NCBI RefSeq assembly: GCF_007860135.1
Contig: NZ_SJPV01000002.1
Location: forward strand, 144,955 to 208,954
Direction of reading: 5' to 3'
Source: Novipirellula artificiosorum
GTDB taxonomy: Bacteria; Planctomycetota; Planctomycetia; Pirellulales; Pirellulaceae
Length of the DNA stretch: 64,000 bases
Positions 47,033-55,715 of this stretch are shown piece after piece (the stretch's first letter is position 1; every line of letters starts with the position of its first letter). The position numbers and the translations under genes are program-made. The notes beneath the pieces are model-generated. The model made no database searches. It saw nothing but the letters and a program-made list of their open reading frames with translations, and had not been told where the DNA came from.

Positions 47033-48343
47033 ATGAAGAATCTATTGAAAGCCGTCGTCTTCTGTTTGATCTCGTCGTCCATGGCGTTTGCAAACGATCG
47101 TCCGAACATCATTTGGGTGATGGGTGAGGACATGGGGAATGAACTCTCCTGCTACGGACACCCTGCGGTTTTGACACCGAACTTCGACCGACTGGCGGCA
47201 CAGGGGACGCGCTACACCCGCGCCTTTTGCACCGCACCCTCATGCACGCCTTCACGCAATGCCATGATGATCGGCGTTTACCAAACCCGCACCGACACTC
47301 AGGACCAGCGGCGCCGAGGCATCGTGCTGCCCGACGGGATGAAGCCCATCACGTATCTGCTTCAACAGGCAGGCTACTACACCGCACTGGGCTGCGGCTA
47401 CTCCAACAAGACCGACCTGAACTTTGCGGCCGAGACGTTGTTCGATGGCAACGATTGGAAAGGACGAAACAAACAGCAACCCTTCTTCGCCCAAATCACG
47501 CTTGGATCCTCGCATCGCCTCAAAGACGGATGGGCGGAAATCCACAAGACCTCCAAGCGTCCCGTTGATCCTGCGGCAGTCGAAATTCCGCCCTATTTCC
47601 CTGACCATCCTGTTGTCCGCGCCGATTGGGCGAGATATCTCGAAGCGATTCAATACATCGACGGACAAATGGGCGAGATCCTGCAACGCTTGGAAGACGA
47701 GGGGATTGCCGACAACACCGTTGTCGTTTTCATTGGCGACAACGGTCAGTGCCACCTGCGCGGTAAGTGTTGGTTATACGACGCCGGAATCCGGGTTCCC
47801 CTGATCATCCGTTGGCCGAGTGAGGTTCCGGAAAGGACCGTTTCCGACGAACTCGTGAGCATGATCGATGTCTCCGCGACCATCCTCGACATCGCAGGAA
47901 TCGAACTTCCAGACTATCTTGATGGGCATCCTATCCTTGGACCACGTGCCCAAACGCGCGAACATGTCTTCGCGGCACGGGATCTTATCGATGAAGTGAT
48001 GGATCACATCCGCTGCGTGCGAACAAAACGATTCAAATACATCCGCAATTATACGCCAGAGAACGGCTACCACGAATGTCGCTATGTCCAGCAGAACCGT
48101 CCCATGTACCCCATCCTCAAATCCCTGAACGAGCAGGGGAAACTGAATGAAGTCCAGCAGCTAATGTGGCAGGAACAGAAACCGCTCGAAGAGCTCTACG
48201 ACTTACAGGAGGATCCCTTTGAAGTCCGCAACCTGGCGGACTCAGCGCAGCACCAGGCAGTGCGCAACAAACTGGCAGGCCTGCTGGATGATTGGATCTC
48301 CGACACCCAAGATAAGGGACTGACGGTCTATACAACCCATTGA
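47033..48343 (+). CDS. Sulfatase 2 (S1 family)
   Basis: A 436-residue secreted sulfatase, signal peptide to about residue 20 (SSSMAFAND). The motif is CTPSR with the formylglycine cysteine at about residue 71 in APSCTPSRNAMMIG. The first metal pair is E32-D33 rather than the common D-D, a substitution seen in some heparan N-sulfatase-like members. FIGDNGQ and CWLYDAGIRVPLII match that subgroup and sulfatases 1 and 5. The TTG at 47030 directly precedes the ATG used. Its stop TGA lies inside the 8-bp target duplication of the MITE that follows. Confidence 0.9.
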   Translation: MKNLLKAVVFCLISSSMAFANDRPNIIWVMGEDMGNELSCYGHPAVLTPNFDRLAAQGTRYTRAFCTAPSCTPSRNAMMIGVYQTRTDTQDQRRRGIVLPDGMKPITYLLQQAGYYTALGCGYSNKTDLNFAAETLFDGNDWKGRNKQQPFFAQITLGSSHRLKDGWAEIHKTSKRPVDPAAVEIPPYFPDHPVVRADWARYLEAIQYIDGQMGEILQRLEDEGIADNTVVVFIGDNGQCHLRGKCWLYDAGIRVPLIIRWPSEVPERTVSDELVSMIDVSATILDIAGIELPDYLDGHPILGPRAQTREHVFAARDLIDEVMDHIRCVRTKRFKYIRNYTPENGYHECRYVQQNRPMYPILKSLNEQGKLNEVQQLMWQEQKPLEELYDLQEDPFEVRNLADSAQHQAVRNKLAGLLDDWISDTQDKGLTVYTTH

Positions 48344-48652
48344 AAAGGGCTCATCCGACGGAAGCGCGCGGAACCCAGACTCGAGGTTTTTTCGAGGTAT
48401 GGCTCCGGTGTCCAATGATCTCTTAGAAAAGAGTCCCCGACGGACGGTCGTCCGCCGGGAACCGGTAGCACCCTTGGCGCACCGTCGACCGGGATATCCC
48501 TTGTCAAGTTGCACCTCTGCAGAGCTCGACTCCGTTTCTCCCGGCAACTGCACGATAACAAGTGAAAATAGCTCCTGCCAGCAATGATTGGACACCGGAG
48601 AGATGCCTCGAAAACCTCCTGCGCACGCCTCCGCCGGATGAGCCTTGAAAAT
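48340..48652 (-). mobile_element. 297-bp MITE, copy 2 (48348-48644) with 8-bp target duplication
   Basis: Inverted copy of the element at 18140-18436, same length, about nine substitutions by eye. The ends GGCTCATCC and GGATGAGCC are intact. The flanks are TTGAAAAG (48340-48347) and TTGAAAAT (48645-48652), a duplication with one mismatch at the outermost base. The left flank contains the sulfatase stop codon (48341-48343) and the right flank touches the stop codon of the convergent gene (48652-48654). It landed in the few bases between two convergent genes. Confidence 0.88.
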
Positions 48653-48942
48653 CACGAGCCAACGATCGAATAGAGTCCGCCTCCTTCTCGTTTCAGTTTT
48701 CCCTGATTGGCCAATTCTTGCCATACCGCTTTGGGGAATTGATCGGGCGGCCTAATCCCAACGACACCGGAGGCTTGGCCGGATGACATCGGGCCACGTC
48801 CCAGTCTCGATTCATCGTCGAGACGGGTGAGTTTCAGGCGTTTTCGAAACGCCTTCATGGCGAGCCTCAGTTCCTCTTTCGACGGAGGTTCCACCGTCGG
48901 TTGATTGGACTCAGCGTCGGTGTTCGGTTTCGAATCATTCAT
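48652..48942 (-). CDS. Conserved hypothetical small basic protein
   Basis: A 96-residue protein. A polar, low-complexity N-terminus (DSKPNTDAESNQPTVEPPSK) precedes a compact conserved-looking domain with LRLAMKAFRKRLKLTRLDDE, GRGPMSSGQASGVVGIRPP and WQELANQGKLKREGGGLYSI. Charged helices and a Gly-Tyr end suggest a small winged-helix-like or RNA/DNA-binding fold, but this is a guess. Its stop codon begins at the last base of the MITE target duplication. The start ATG at 48942 was preferred over one 23 codons upstream. Confidence 0.65.
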   Translation of the reverse strand: MNDSKPNTDAESNQPTVEPPSKEELRLAMKAFRKRLKLTRLDDESRLGRGPMSSGQASGVVGIRPPDQFPKAVWQELANQGKLKREGGGLYSIVGS

Positions 48943-49169
48943 GCAAGGGCTTTCTTCAAAGACATCGTCTGTGTTTGACACTGTTGTAACCGATTGCGAG
49001 CTAGAATGCATCGCATCGGACCATCCGCGACGGTCAGAGCACCGCTCAGCTTCCTGGCAGCCTATTTGCTTTCTGCCAAAGTAGCTGCGAGAATGTGTGT
49101 GAAGTAACCGTTTTGGCCTAAGGCTCCGCCATCCTCAGATAATATCTTCATCACTCGCTGGAGTACCGA

Positions 49170-49877
49170 ATGAGACTGCCTTGCATTGCTGTTCTCCTTG
49201 TCATCCCGAGCATGACTCATGCGGCGATCATTGATACCTTTTCCGTCGGAACCCAAGGCGTGGTCGCAAACGCTGCTGACAACAATGTGCGGTCCGATCT
49301 CAACGGGCTAGACAGCTCGCAGGTTTTGGATGGCCGACGGGCGCTGACGATTCAGGGAGAAATCTCCCTGGGCTTAATCGTGGCAGCGGTGGATACATCC
49401 GGTGGAGGCATGCTTTCCTACGCTTCCAACAATCCCGTTTTCACCAACGCATTCGACGGACGGTTGCTTTTGACGCACGTTCCCGGTGATCGTATCAACA
49501 CGTTTGATCTTTCGCCTTTTTCCTCACAGTTCTACATCGTTGACTTCAACCAGGCGTTCTTTGGAGGCAATGGCCCACTTGACGCAACGGTTCGTGTTTC
49601 ATCGCCGAGTGGTTCGGATTTTACTGTGTTTTCGATTCCTGAATCGGTAACGCCCTTCCGAGTGGCGGTTCCAATGTCTGAACTCGCAGGAGCCGATTTG
49701 TCCGATGCGTATAGCCTAACGCTCGATATCAACGGCATTCCATCCACCGCGTCCTTTGAAATCAGCGAGATACGCTTTGCAACCAGCGTCCCCGAACCGA
49801 GTGGCTGTGTGGCTCTATGCTGCATGGCGGTTGGCGGCATCGCATCTTTTTACAAGAGGCGGAGTCAGAATGGATAG
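49170..49877 (+). CDS. PEP-CTERM sorted surface protein
   Basis: A 235-residue exported protein. The N-terminus is a short signal peptide (RLPCIAVLLVIPSMTHA). The middle is a beta-rich, probably extracellular domain. The C-terminus has the PEP-CTERM tripartite signal: VPEPSG at about residue 207, a hydrophobic helix and a basic KRR end. Such proteins are cut and moved by exosortase; none is in this window. Its last eight bases overlap the next gene's ATG, so they are coupled. It could serve as a surface attachment or polysaccharide-binding partner. Confidence 0.82.
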   Translation: MRLPCIAVLLVIPSMTHAAIIDTFSVGTQGVVANAADNNVRSDLNGLDSSQVLDGRRALTIQGEISLGLIVAAVDTSGGGMLSYASNNPVFTNAFDGRLLLTHVPGDRINTFDLSPFSSQFYIVDFNQAFFGGNGPLDATVRVSSPSGSDFTVFSIPESVTPFRVAVPMSELAGADLSDAYSLTLDINGIPSTASFEISEIRFATSVPEPSGCVALCCMAVGGIASFYKRRSQNG

Positions 49878-51468
49878 ACGGAGAGCAACGGAAGGAGCTC
49901 GTGCCATGCCAAGTCGCTTCGGCAACGCTCATCGCAGGCTTGAAACTCAGCTCCAACCGCAACAGGCAAACGGCCTGGCGATCGCATGGGGAATTCGCTG
50001 CTTCGCCCTTGTTTGCATCTTCCTGCCCTCCGTTGCGTCGGCTCAATCGACAACGTTTGACTTAAAACCCGATTTCGACACGTCGATTCCATTGGCCAAC
50101 CCACACAAAGGATGGTATCACCACTATTTTGACAACGGGATACAGAAATACATCCCTGCGAGTGACGAGGAACTGCTCTCCGTTCCTGGGATGGACCACA
50201 TCTATTTACGATTGTCGTGGGCCTATTTGGAACCTGAGCAAGGCAAGTTTCACTGGGAGATCATCGATCGCGAAATTGAGAAGTGGACTGACCTGGGACT
50301 GAAGGTTTCGTTTCGCATCACTTGCAAGGAAACGGGAAGGCAACCGATCGAACAGCAATTTGCGACACCCAAGTGGGTCATGGAGCTGGGGGCCAAAGGG
50401 AATTACTACCTCCGCGACCAACCACCGGGTGACCCGTCCTTGCCCTGGGAGCCGGAATTTGATGATCCGATCTTCTTACAAAATCTAGAGAATTTCCTAC
50501 AAGCCTTTGCCGCTCGTTACGACGGCAAACCCTGGCTACGTTACATCGACATCGGAAGCATTGGCGATTGGGGCGAAGGCCACGTCCACTACGGCAGCAC
50601 GATGGAATGTGATTGGCAAACTCGGATGAAGCACCTTCAGCTGCATACGAAATACTTTAAGGAATCGCAGCTTGTCGTTGTCGATGACTTCATTTTCAAG
50701 GCCCCCACCAAGGAAGGGCGAGAGGAACTTCACCAATACGTTATCGATCATGGAATGACTTACCGAGACGACAGCATTTTGGTGGACTGGTACGTTGAAA
50801 CCTATGGTGAGACATTCTCGGTGGCACACCCAGAGCTCTTCGAGGATGTTTACCGAAAAACGCCAACCGTTCTCGAGTTGCAGCATTTACGCCATCATAC
50901 CGACAACGGCAAATGGGAAGGGGAAGTGGGGACGCCACTTTCAAAACACGATGCGACAGGAGCCGATTTCCTGCGCGGTGCCATCGAACTCATGCGAGCC
51001 ACCTACATTGGATACCATGGAGCAGCCGACCAGTGGATGCAGTTTCCAGGGAATCCCAAATTGAGTGTTGAACTGCTCAACAAGTGTGGCTATTGGTACT
51101 TTCCGCATCGTGTGACCATTCCAGCGAATCCTCGGGAAGAAGCGACGATCGCAGTTCAGTGGGAGAATCGTGGCGTCGCCCCCGCCTATCATCCTTATAA
51201 ACTTCGAATTCGATTGACAAGTGCGGATGGACAGAGCGTCATTTCGACCGTCGATGCGTGTAACATGCGCTGGATGCCGGCTGACGATTCACCGCTCTAC
51301 AGCGAGACCTACGTGGTTCCCGAATGGACGTCATTGGCAACGGGAGCCTACGAGATCGCAATCCAAATGCATTGCCCCGCGGAACAGAAGCCGGTCCTGC
51401 TTCCGCTGCGTCCGAAACTCAAGGACGACAACGGCTTTTATTCGATTGGAACTCTAACGGTTCACTAG
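49870..51468 (+). CDS. Secreted DUF4832-like putative glycosidase
   Basis: A 532-residue protein. A basic N-terminus of about 40 residues is followed by a signal-like segment (RCFALVCIFLPSVASAQS). The catalytic-like barrel starts IPLANPHKGWYHHYFDNG, has a DHIYLRLSWAYLEPEQGKFH segment like GH42/GH5-type barrels, and the phrase DIGSIGDWGEGH, with a glutamate in the position of a barrel acid/base. A beta-sandwich of about 130 residues follows. This matches the DUF4832 group; activity unknown. The ATG at 49870 overlaps the PEP-CTERM gene; 49906 is an alternative. Confidence 0.72.
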   Translation: MDRRRATEGARAMPSRFGNAHRRLETQLQPQQANGLAIAWGIRCFALVCIFLPSVASAQSTTFDLKPDFDTSIPLANPHKGWYHHYFDNGIQKYIPASDEELLSVPGMDHIYLRLSWAYLEPEQGKFHWEIIDREIEKWTDLGLKVSFRITCKETGRQPIEQQFATPKWVMELGAKGNYYLRDQPPGDPSLPWEPEFDDPIFLQNLENFLQAFAARYDGKPWLRYIDIGSIGDWGEGHVHYGSTMECDWQTRMKHLQLHTKYFKESQLVVVDDFIFKAPTKEGREELHQYVIDHGMTYRDDSILVDWYVETYGETFSVAHPELFEDVYRKTPTVLELQHLRHHTDNGKWEGEVGTPLSKHDATGADFLRGAIELMRATYIGYHGAADQWMQFPGNPKLSVELLNKCGYWYFPHRVTIPANPREEATIAVQWENRGVAPAYHPYKLRIRLTSADGQSVISTVDACNMRWMPADDSPLYSETYVVPEWTSLATGAYEIAIQMHCPAEQKPVLLPLRPKLKDDNGFYSIGTLTVH

Positions 51469-51782
51469 ACCGGACGCCCTCGTGCGATTGTTCCAACCCG
51501 TAGGCGTTCAAAAAGACGATTAGCTCGATAGCGTCGTCAGACGGGAGTCTACGTTCAGACGAGTGTCGCTACGTTTGCAACGTCAACCCTTGTTGAAAAA
51601 GTGCTCGAGCATTTTTGTAAAGGATGGGGGAGCTAATCGGAAACGGGGTCAGGTAACAAGAGCCAAATGACCCGAAGGGTGCTTCGCACTCTTGGTACCT
51701 GACCCCGTTTCCCTGTGCAAGTGAGTTGCCCTGGACAATGTGGCCATCAAGTCGCAGGCAAACGACACAACGGTTATAACAA
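51469..51782. other. 314-base gap
   Basis: Apart from the hairpin repeat at 51639-51712, no gene or other feature was recognised between the DUF4832-like gene and sulfatase 3. Confidence 0.4.
51639..51712. repeat. REP-like hairpin repeat
   Basis: Left arm begins GGAAACGGGGTCAGGTAAC (51639) and right arm ends GGTACCTGACCCCGTTTCC (51712). The arms pair over 24 bases with one mismatch, separated by a loop of about 26 bases that contains a smaller hairpin. The GGGGTCAGGTACC-type palindrome is familiar from dispersed REP/BIME elements associated with Y1 (RAYT) transposases; no such gene is here. It may also work as a transcription barrier after the DUF4832-like gene. Confidence 0.75.
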
Positions 51783-53333
51783 ATGAGGTTTGATGCTACC
51801 CAAGACGCGAAAAGAGGACGTTCGATGAACCAGCAGCCGACATGTTTGAAGAACGCAGGCAGAGACGCTCAACGGGGCACACTGCCCCAACCCGCGGCGA
51901 GCGTTGGGCGGTTCAACATCCTGATCGCGAGCCTGCTGCTTCTCGCCAACCTGCACGCCGGACGAATCCTCGCCGCCGACCCACCCAATATCGTTTTGTT
52001 GCTCGCCGATGACCTCGGTTGGACGGGGCTGGGTTGTTTTGGTAGTGACTTCTACGAGACGCCGAATTTGGACAATTTGGCGGCGAGAGGCGTGAAATTC
52101 ACGGCTGCCTACTCGGCTTGTACGGTTTGCTCACCAACTCGAGCCTCAATCATGACAGGGAAGTCGCCAGCGAGACTGCATCTGACAGATTTCATTCCGG
52201 GACAATCCAATCCATCGGCTAAGTTGCGGATCCCCGACTGGAACAAACGACTTGAACCCACCGAAACAACCATTGCGGAACTGCTGCATGATGCTGGTTA
52301 TCGCACGGGACACATTGGCAAATGGCATCTCAGTGGGCGGGGTGACGCCATGGCAGGAACGTTGCCGACCGATCAAGGTTTTGACGAAACGTTTGAACCG
52401 CCCAGTAACGCAAGGAAAGGCTATCTGTTGAAGCAGCCATCCAAGGGCGAATCCAAATCCACTTTCCTAACAGACTTATTGACCGACAAGGCGTGTGAGT
52501 TTATCGAGCGATCTCAAGCAGATCCTTTCTTCCTTTACTTCGCCTACCATGTTCCTCACACGCCAATCCAAGGTCGGGCCGATCTGGTGGAGTATTTCGA
52601 GCAGAGGGTGGACCCCAATGCGGTCCACAACAATCCAACCTATGCAGCGATGGTGGCCAGCTTGGACCAAAGCGTCGGGCGAATCGTCGCCGAGCTTGAC
52701 GAGCATCATTTGACCGAAGAAACCGTCATCGTTTTCATCAGTGACAATGGAGGTTTAACACAGCGTCACGGCGTTCATGATGGCTTCACCGAGAACCTAC
52801 CCTTGCGTCGAGGCAAGGGGTCCGCCTACGAAGGGGGCGTAAGAGTGCCAGCGATCGTGTCGTGGCCAGGTGTAACCAAGGCGGGGGCAGTTTGCGACGA
52901 TCCGGTCATCACGACCGACTTGTTTCCCACGATCGCGGAGATCGCGGGAGTTGCTACTGATTCGTTGACGCTGGACGGTCAAAGCTTGACCCCTTTGTTG
53001 CGGAACACCTCCACAACGTTAGAGCGAGATCTCTTTTGGCACTATCCGCATTACCATGCGGGCGGTGACTCACCCTACAGTGCCATCCGCTCCGGCAATT
53101 TTCGCTTGATCGAGTTTTACGAAGATCATTCGGTGCGATTGTACGACTTGGCCCAAGATGTTGGTGAGCAGGACGACTTGTCCAGCACGAACCCGGAGAA
53201 AACCATGCAACTCAGCAACCAGTTGCATCAATGGCTTGCCTCCGTTGGCGCTCAGATGCCAACTCCAAACTCTGCTGACGCTGCTGATCGCCCACGCATA
53301 AACTCAAAGCGGAGTGCCAACGGGAATCCGTAA
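51783..53333 (+). CDS. Sulfatase 3 (S1 family, GALNS-like)
   Basis: A 516-residue secreted sulfatase. The signal segment (FNILIASLLLLANLHAGRI) starts about 40 residues in, so the true start may be the ATG at 51825. The motif is CSPTR, cysteine at residue 116 in CTVCSPTRASIMTG. Metal ligands are D76-D77 and FISDNGG. GYRTGHIGKWHLSG is the K/H segment typical of N-acetylgalactosamine-6-sulfatase-like enzymes. GKGSAYEGGVRVPAIVSWPG is present. It converges with sulfatase 4. It probably removes an exo-sulfate ester from a galactose- or hexosamine-like residue. Confidence 0.9.
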   Translation: MRFDATQDAKRGRSMNQQPTCLKNAGRDAQRGTLPQPAASVGRFNILIASLLLLANLHAGRILAADPPNIVLLLADDLGWTGLGCFGSDFYETPNLDNLAARGVKFTAAYSACTVCSPTRASIMTGKSPARLHLTDFIPGQSNPSAKLRIPDWNKRLEPTETTIAELLHDAGYRTGHIGKWHLSGRGDAMAGTLPTDQGFDETFEPPSNARKGYLLKQPSKGESKSTFLTDLLTDKACEFIERSQADPFFLYFAYHVPHTPIQGRADLVEYFEQRVDPNAVHNNPTYAAMVASLDQSVGRIVAELDEHHLTEETVIVFISDNGGLTQRHGVHDGFTENLPLRRGKGSAYEGGVRVPAIVSWPGVTKAGAVCDDPVITTDLFPTIAEIAGVATDSLTLDGQSLTPLLRNTSTTLERDLFWHYPHYHAGGDSPYSAIRSGNFRLIEFYEDHSVRLYDLAQDVGEQDDLSSTNPEKTMQLSNQLHQWLASVGAQMPTPNSADAADRPRINSKRSANGNP

Positions 53334-53349
53334 ACGGAACCGACCCGTG

Positions 53350-53404
53350 CGTTGAAGAAGGACAACCGCATCCCCGATCCGGTTGTCCAAGCATCGCTTC
53401 AACG
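53350..53404. terminator. Two-part hairpin between convergent sulfatase genes
   Basis: An inner perfect 9-bp stem (GGACAACCG with CGGTTGTCC) is enclosed by an outer 8-bp stem (CGTTGAAG with CTTCAACG). It fills the 89-base gap between sulfatase 3 and sulfatase 4, which read toward each other. There is no T run, so it could be a bidirectional, non-classical terminator. Confidence 0.55.
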
Positions 53405-53422
53405 TGGAACCGAGTGCTCGGC

Positions 53423-55018
53423 CTACCGTGGCTCCGCTTTTGGTACCCAGCGATCATAGATTTGGGCGCTCTCCTCTGACCAATACGGCGAAGAATCCCA
53501 TAGCGGAACCGTTGTCAACGATGACTCCCAATCCGCCAATTCTTGGAACAAACTGCCCAGGGTTTCCGCATCTTGGCCAGCCAGATCTTTCGATTCCGCA
53601 AGGTCCGTGGCTGGCTGAAACAGCTGAGCGGGACGATGTGAGGGTCGCATGAGTTTGTTCGCCCCCTTTAACACCGCCGCCTGCCCTTGCAGGCGCCAGA
53701 ACAACCGCCTCGACGCCTCCGGTTGTTCAGCGTCCAACAACGGCAACAAGTCGATACCGTCGTAGTCGCCATATTCTTTGCTCGCTCTGCCGTGATTCTT
53801 GCGATCTTGATGCGATAGTGTTTCTTGAAGCGGCAACGGTTTTGCGTCAGCAGCACTCATGAACGTTGGCAGCAAATCTAGGCTAGAAACCACACCGCGG
53901 TACCTCGATTTCGCCGGAAGACGAGAGGGCCAACTGTAGAGGGTCGGCACTCGCACCCCTCCTTCACGCAGCGAACCCTTGGCGCCCGAAAGTGGCCCAT
54001 TCCAACTGCCGTTGCTAGTCGCACCGCCATTGTCACTCAGAAAAACAACCAGAGTCTTTTCTCGCAGCGAATGCTGATCCAAATACTCGATCACTCTCCC
54101 CACGCCACGGTCCAACGCATAGACCATCGCCGCATAAGTGCGTCGGCGCGGGTCCTTGATGTGCTCGAAGACCGCCAGGTCGGCCTCCGTCGCCTGCATC
54201 GGTGTGTGGGGTGCGTTATAGGAAAGATAGAGAAACCAAGGTTGCTCCGCAGCGTTCGCCTCACGCGACTGCAGCCATTGCAAAGCTTCGTCGGTGAAGA
54301 AATCCGTCAAATAGGGACTTGAGAACTCATTCAGCGGCTCTCCGTTTCGCTCCAACTGATTCTTGCCTGGCTCAGGAAAATAGCCATGGCCACCACCGAG
54401 CATGCCACAAAAATGATCAAAGCCTCGCCGATTCGGATGAAAGGGCTGCCCCGTACCCTGATGCCACTTCCCAACCAAACAAGTCGCGTAGCCTGCTGCA
54501 CCAAGGTGATCACCGAGAGTGTGTTCGTTTCCCGGCAAACCAAGCAGTTCCGGCCGCGTGGCGTACCCCGCATCGGCTTTGTTCAAGTTCCCTTCGTAGC
54601 CGAACCGGCGAGGATCACGCCCCGTCAACAATCCAGCCCGCGAAGGAGAGCAGACGGCACTCGCAACATAGGCTTGTTCACATAGCACTCCCGAACTGGC
54701 AAGCGCATCGAGATGCGGCGTAAGCAGCAACTCGCTCCCCATACAACCAAGGTCTCCGTAGCCCATGTCGTCTGCAAGGATCAACAACAAATTGGGACGC
54801 CGCTCCGCAGCCGCTAGCGGGGGAGCTATCCAACCCTGGATTCCGAAAGCAACGAAGACAACACAAAGCAGCACAAGACGCCATCGCCGCACTGCATCCT
54901 CCACGGTGAAGCTTGAAAAGGGATTGGCCGACTGCCCTGGCACTGCAGCCGCAATCGCTCGCGGAAAACGACCGACCCAATGTCGGCCTCGAACAAGAAT
55001 GAGAGAGAAAAATGCCAT
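53423..55018 (-). CDS. Sulfatase 4 (S1 family, arylsulfatase A-like)
   Basis: A 531-residue sulfatase. The hydrophobic signal segment (LVLLCVVFVAFGIQGWIAPP) is at about 48-67, so the first 38 residues may not be real; a GTG at 54904 would give VEDAVRRWRLVLL as the start. The motif is CSPSR with cysteine at residue 123 in SAVCSPSRAGLLTG; D83-D84 and FLSDNGG are metal ligands. KGSLREGGVRVPTLYSWP follows. It lies alone between sulfatase 3 (convergent) and a 364-bp mini-element upstream, which sits in its promoter region. Confidence 0.9.
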   Translation of the reverse strand: MAFFSLILVRGRHWVGRFPRAIAAAVPGQSANPFSSFTVEDAVRRWRLVLLCVVFVAFGIQGWIAPPLAAAERRPNLLLILADDMGYGDLGCMGSELLLTPHLDALASSGVLCEQAYVASAVCSPSRAGLLTGRDPRRFGYEGNLNKADAGYATRPELLGLPGNEHTLGDHLGAAGYATCLVGKWHQGTGQPFHPNRRGFDHFCGMLGGGHGYFPEPGKNQLERNGEPLNEFSSPYLTDFFTDEALQWLQSREANAAEQPWFLYLSYNAPHTPMQATEADLAVFEHIKDPRRRTYAAMVYALDRGVGRVIEYLDQHSLREKTLVVFLSDNGGATSNGSWNGPLSGAKGSLREGGVRVPTLYSWPSRLPAKSRYRGVVSSLDLLPTFMSAADAKPLPLQETLSHQDRKNHGRASKEYGDYDGIDLLPLLDAEQPEASRRLFWRLQGQAAVLKGANKLMRPSHRPAQLFQPATDLAESKDLAGQDAETLGSLFQELADWESSLTTVPLWDSSPYWSEESAQIYDRWVPKAEPR

Positions 55019-55049
55019 AGTTCAACTATTAAGAATGCAGGTTGTGAGG

Positions 55050-55429
55050 AAAAAATCGGCTCTCCCACGGAATGGGTGGGTAGCTGTTTCCATCTTCATG
55101 CCGATCCCCCGGTTTTTTAAGACAGTTCAGGGCAGAAAGAGTATGTTCCGCGTCATGCTATCTCGATGTCCAAAAAGAAACCCCGGAAAAACGCGCTCGT
55201 TCGACCCTTTCCCAGCGAGAAACGGTTCCCTTCCTGACCCAGTTATCCCTCGGCAGGTTGCTCCGCAGCAGAGCCTGCCTTCGTTTGACTGGGCAAAGCT
55301 GAGTATAACGGAGAAGTGACATCCAATGCGCCCTATCCTCCATCGGCTTTCTTTTTGCCCTGTGATGCCTAAGAAAACCGCCAGCCTGGATACGATCACC
55401 CACCCATTCCGTGGGAGGGCTAAAAAATC
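55050..55429. mobile_element. 364-bp MITE (55058-55421) with 8-bp target duplication
   Basis: Ends GCTCTCCCACGGAATGGG and, from the other side, GCCCTCCCACGGAATGGG are inverted repeats matching at 22 of 23 positions overall. The exact direct repeat AAAAAATC flanks it at 55050-55057 and 55422-55429. Interior sequence is not protein-like and is unrelated to the 297-bp element. Both families start near GGCTC and have A/T-rich 8-bp duplications, so they may be moved by related transposases. It lies about 30 bases upstream of sulfatase 4. Confidence 0.86.
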
Positions 55430-55507
55430 TAAGCGTTACCGATGAACCGTGCTGTTTCTATACCGTCCCGCTCCCCAATATTTGAATGTCGTCGAGAAAT
55501 CGCCGAT

Positions 55508-55600
55508 CTGGATAACGCCACTTTCGAGCGGAAACGTTGCAAATACAAGCACGGAGCGCAAGCTTCGTGCTTGTAGGAAGAGGAAAGTGACGCCGTCAAG
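55508..55600. repeat. Short mini-element or nested hairpin
   Basis: Ends CTGGATAACGCCACTTTC and, inverted, CTTGACGGCGTCACTTTC match at 13 of 18 positions and resemble the ends of the element at 41967. Inside is a perfect 9-bp hairpin (ACAAGCACG with CGTGCTTGT, 55545-55574). It lies in the gap between the 364-bp MITE and the ThuA gene. Confidence 0.55.
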
Positions 55601-55715
55601 CTGGCGCGGCGTGGCGCCCCTCACGTGAGCCGCGGTCGCGTTGAAGATGGCAAACAACTGCCTTACAATTGCATCCGTCAGGTTTTCGAGAATCAACCAA
55701 CTGCAAAGCGTTGCC

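Noticed and set aside
55127..55399. A 90-codon minus-strand frame inside the 364-bp element
   Set aside because: It lies wholly between inverted repeats, has no recognisable domain, and is more simply explained as non-coding MITE interior.
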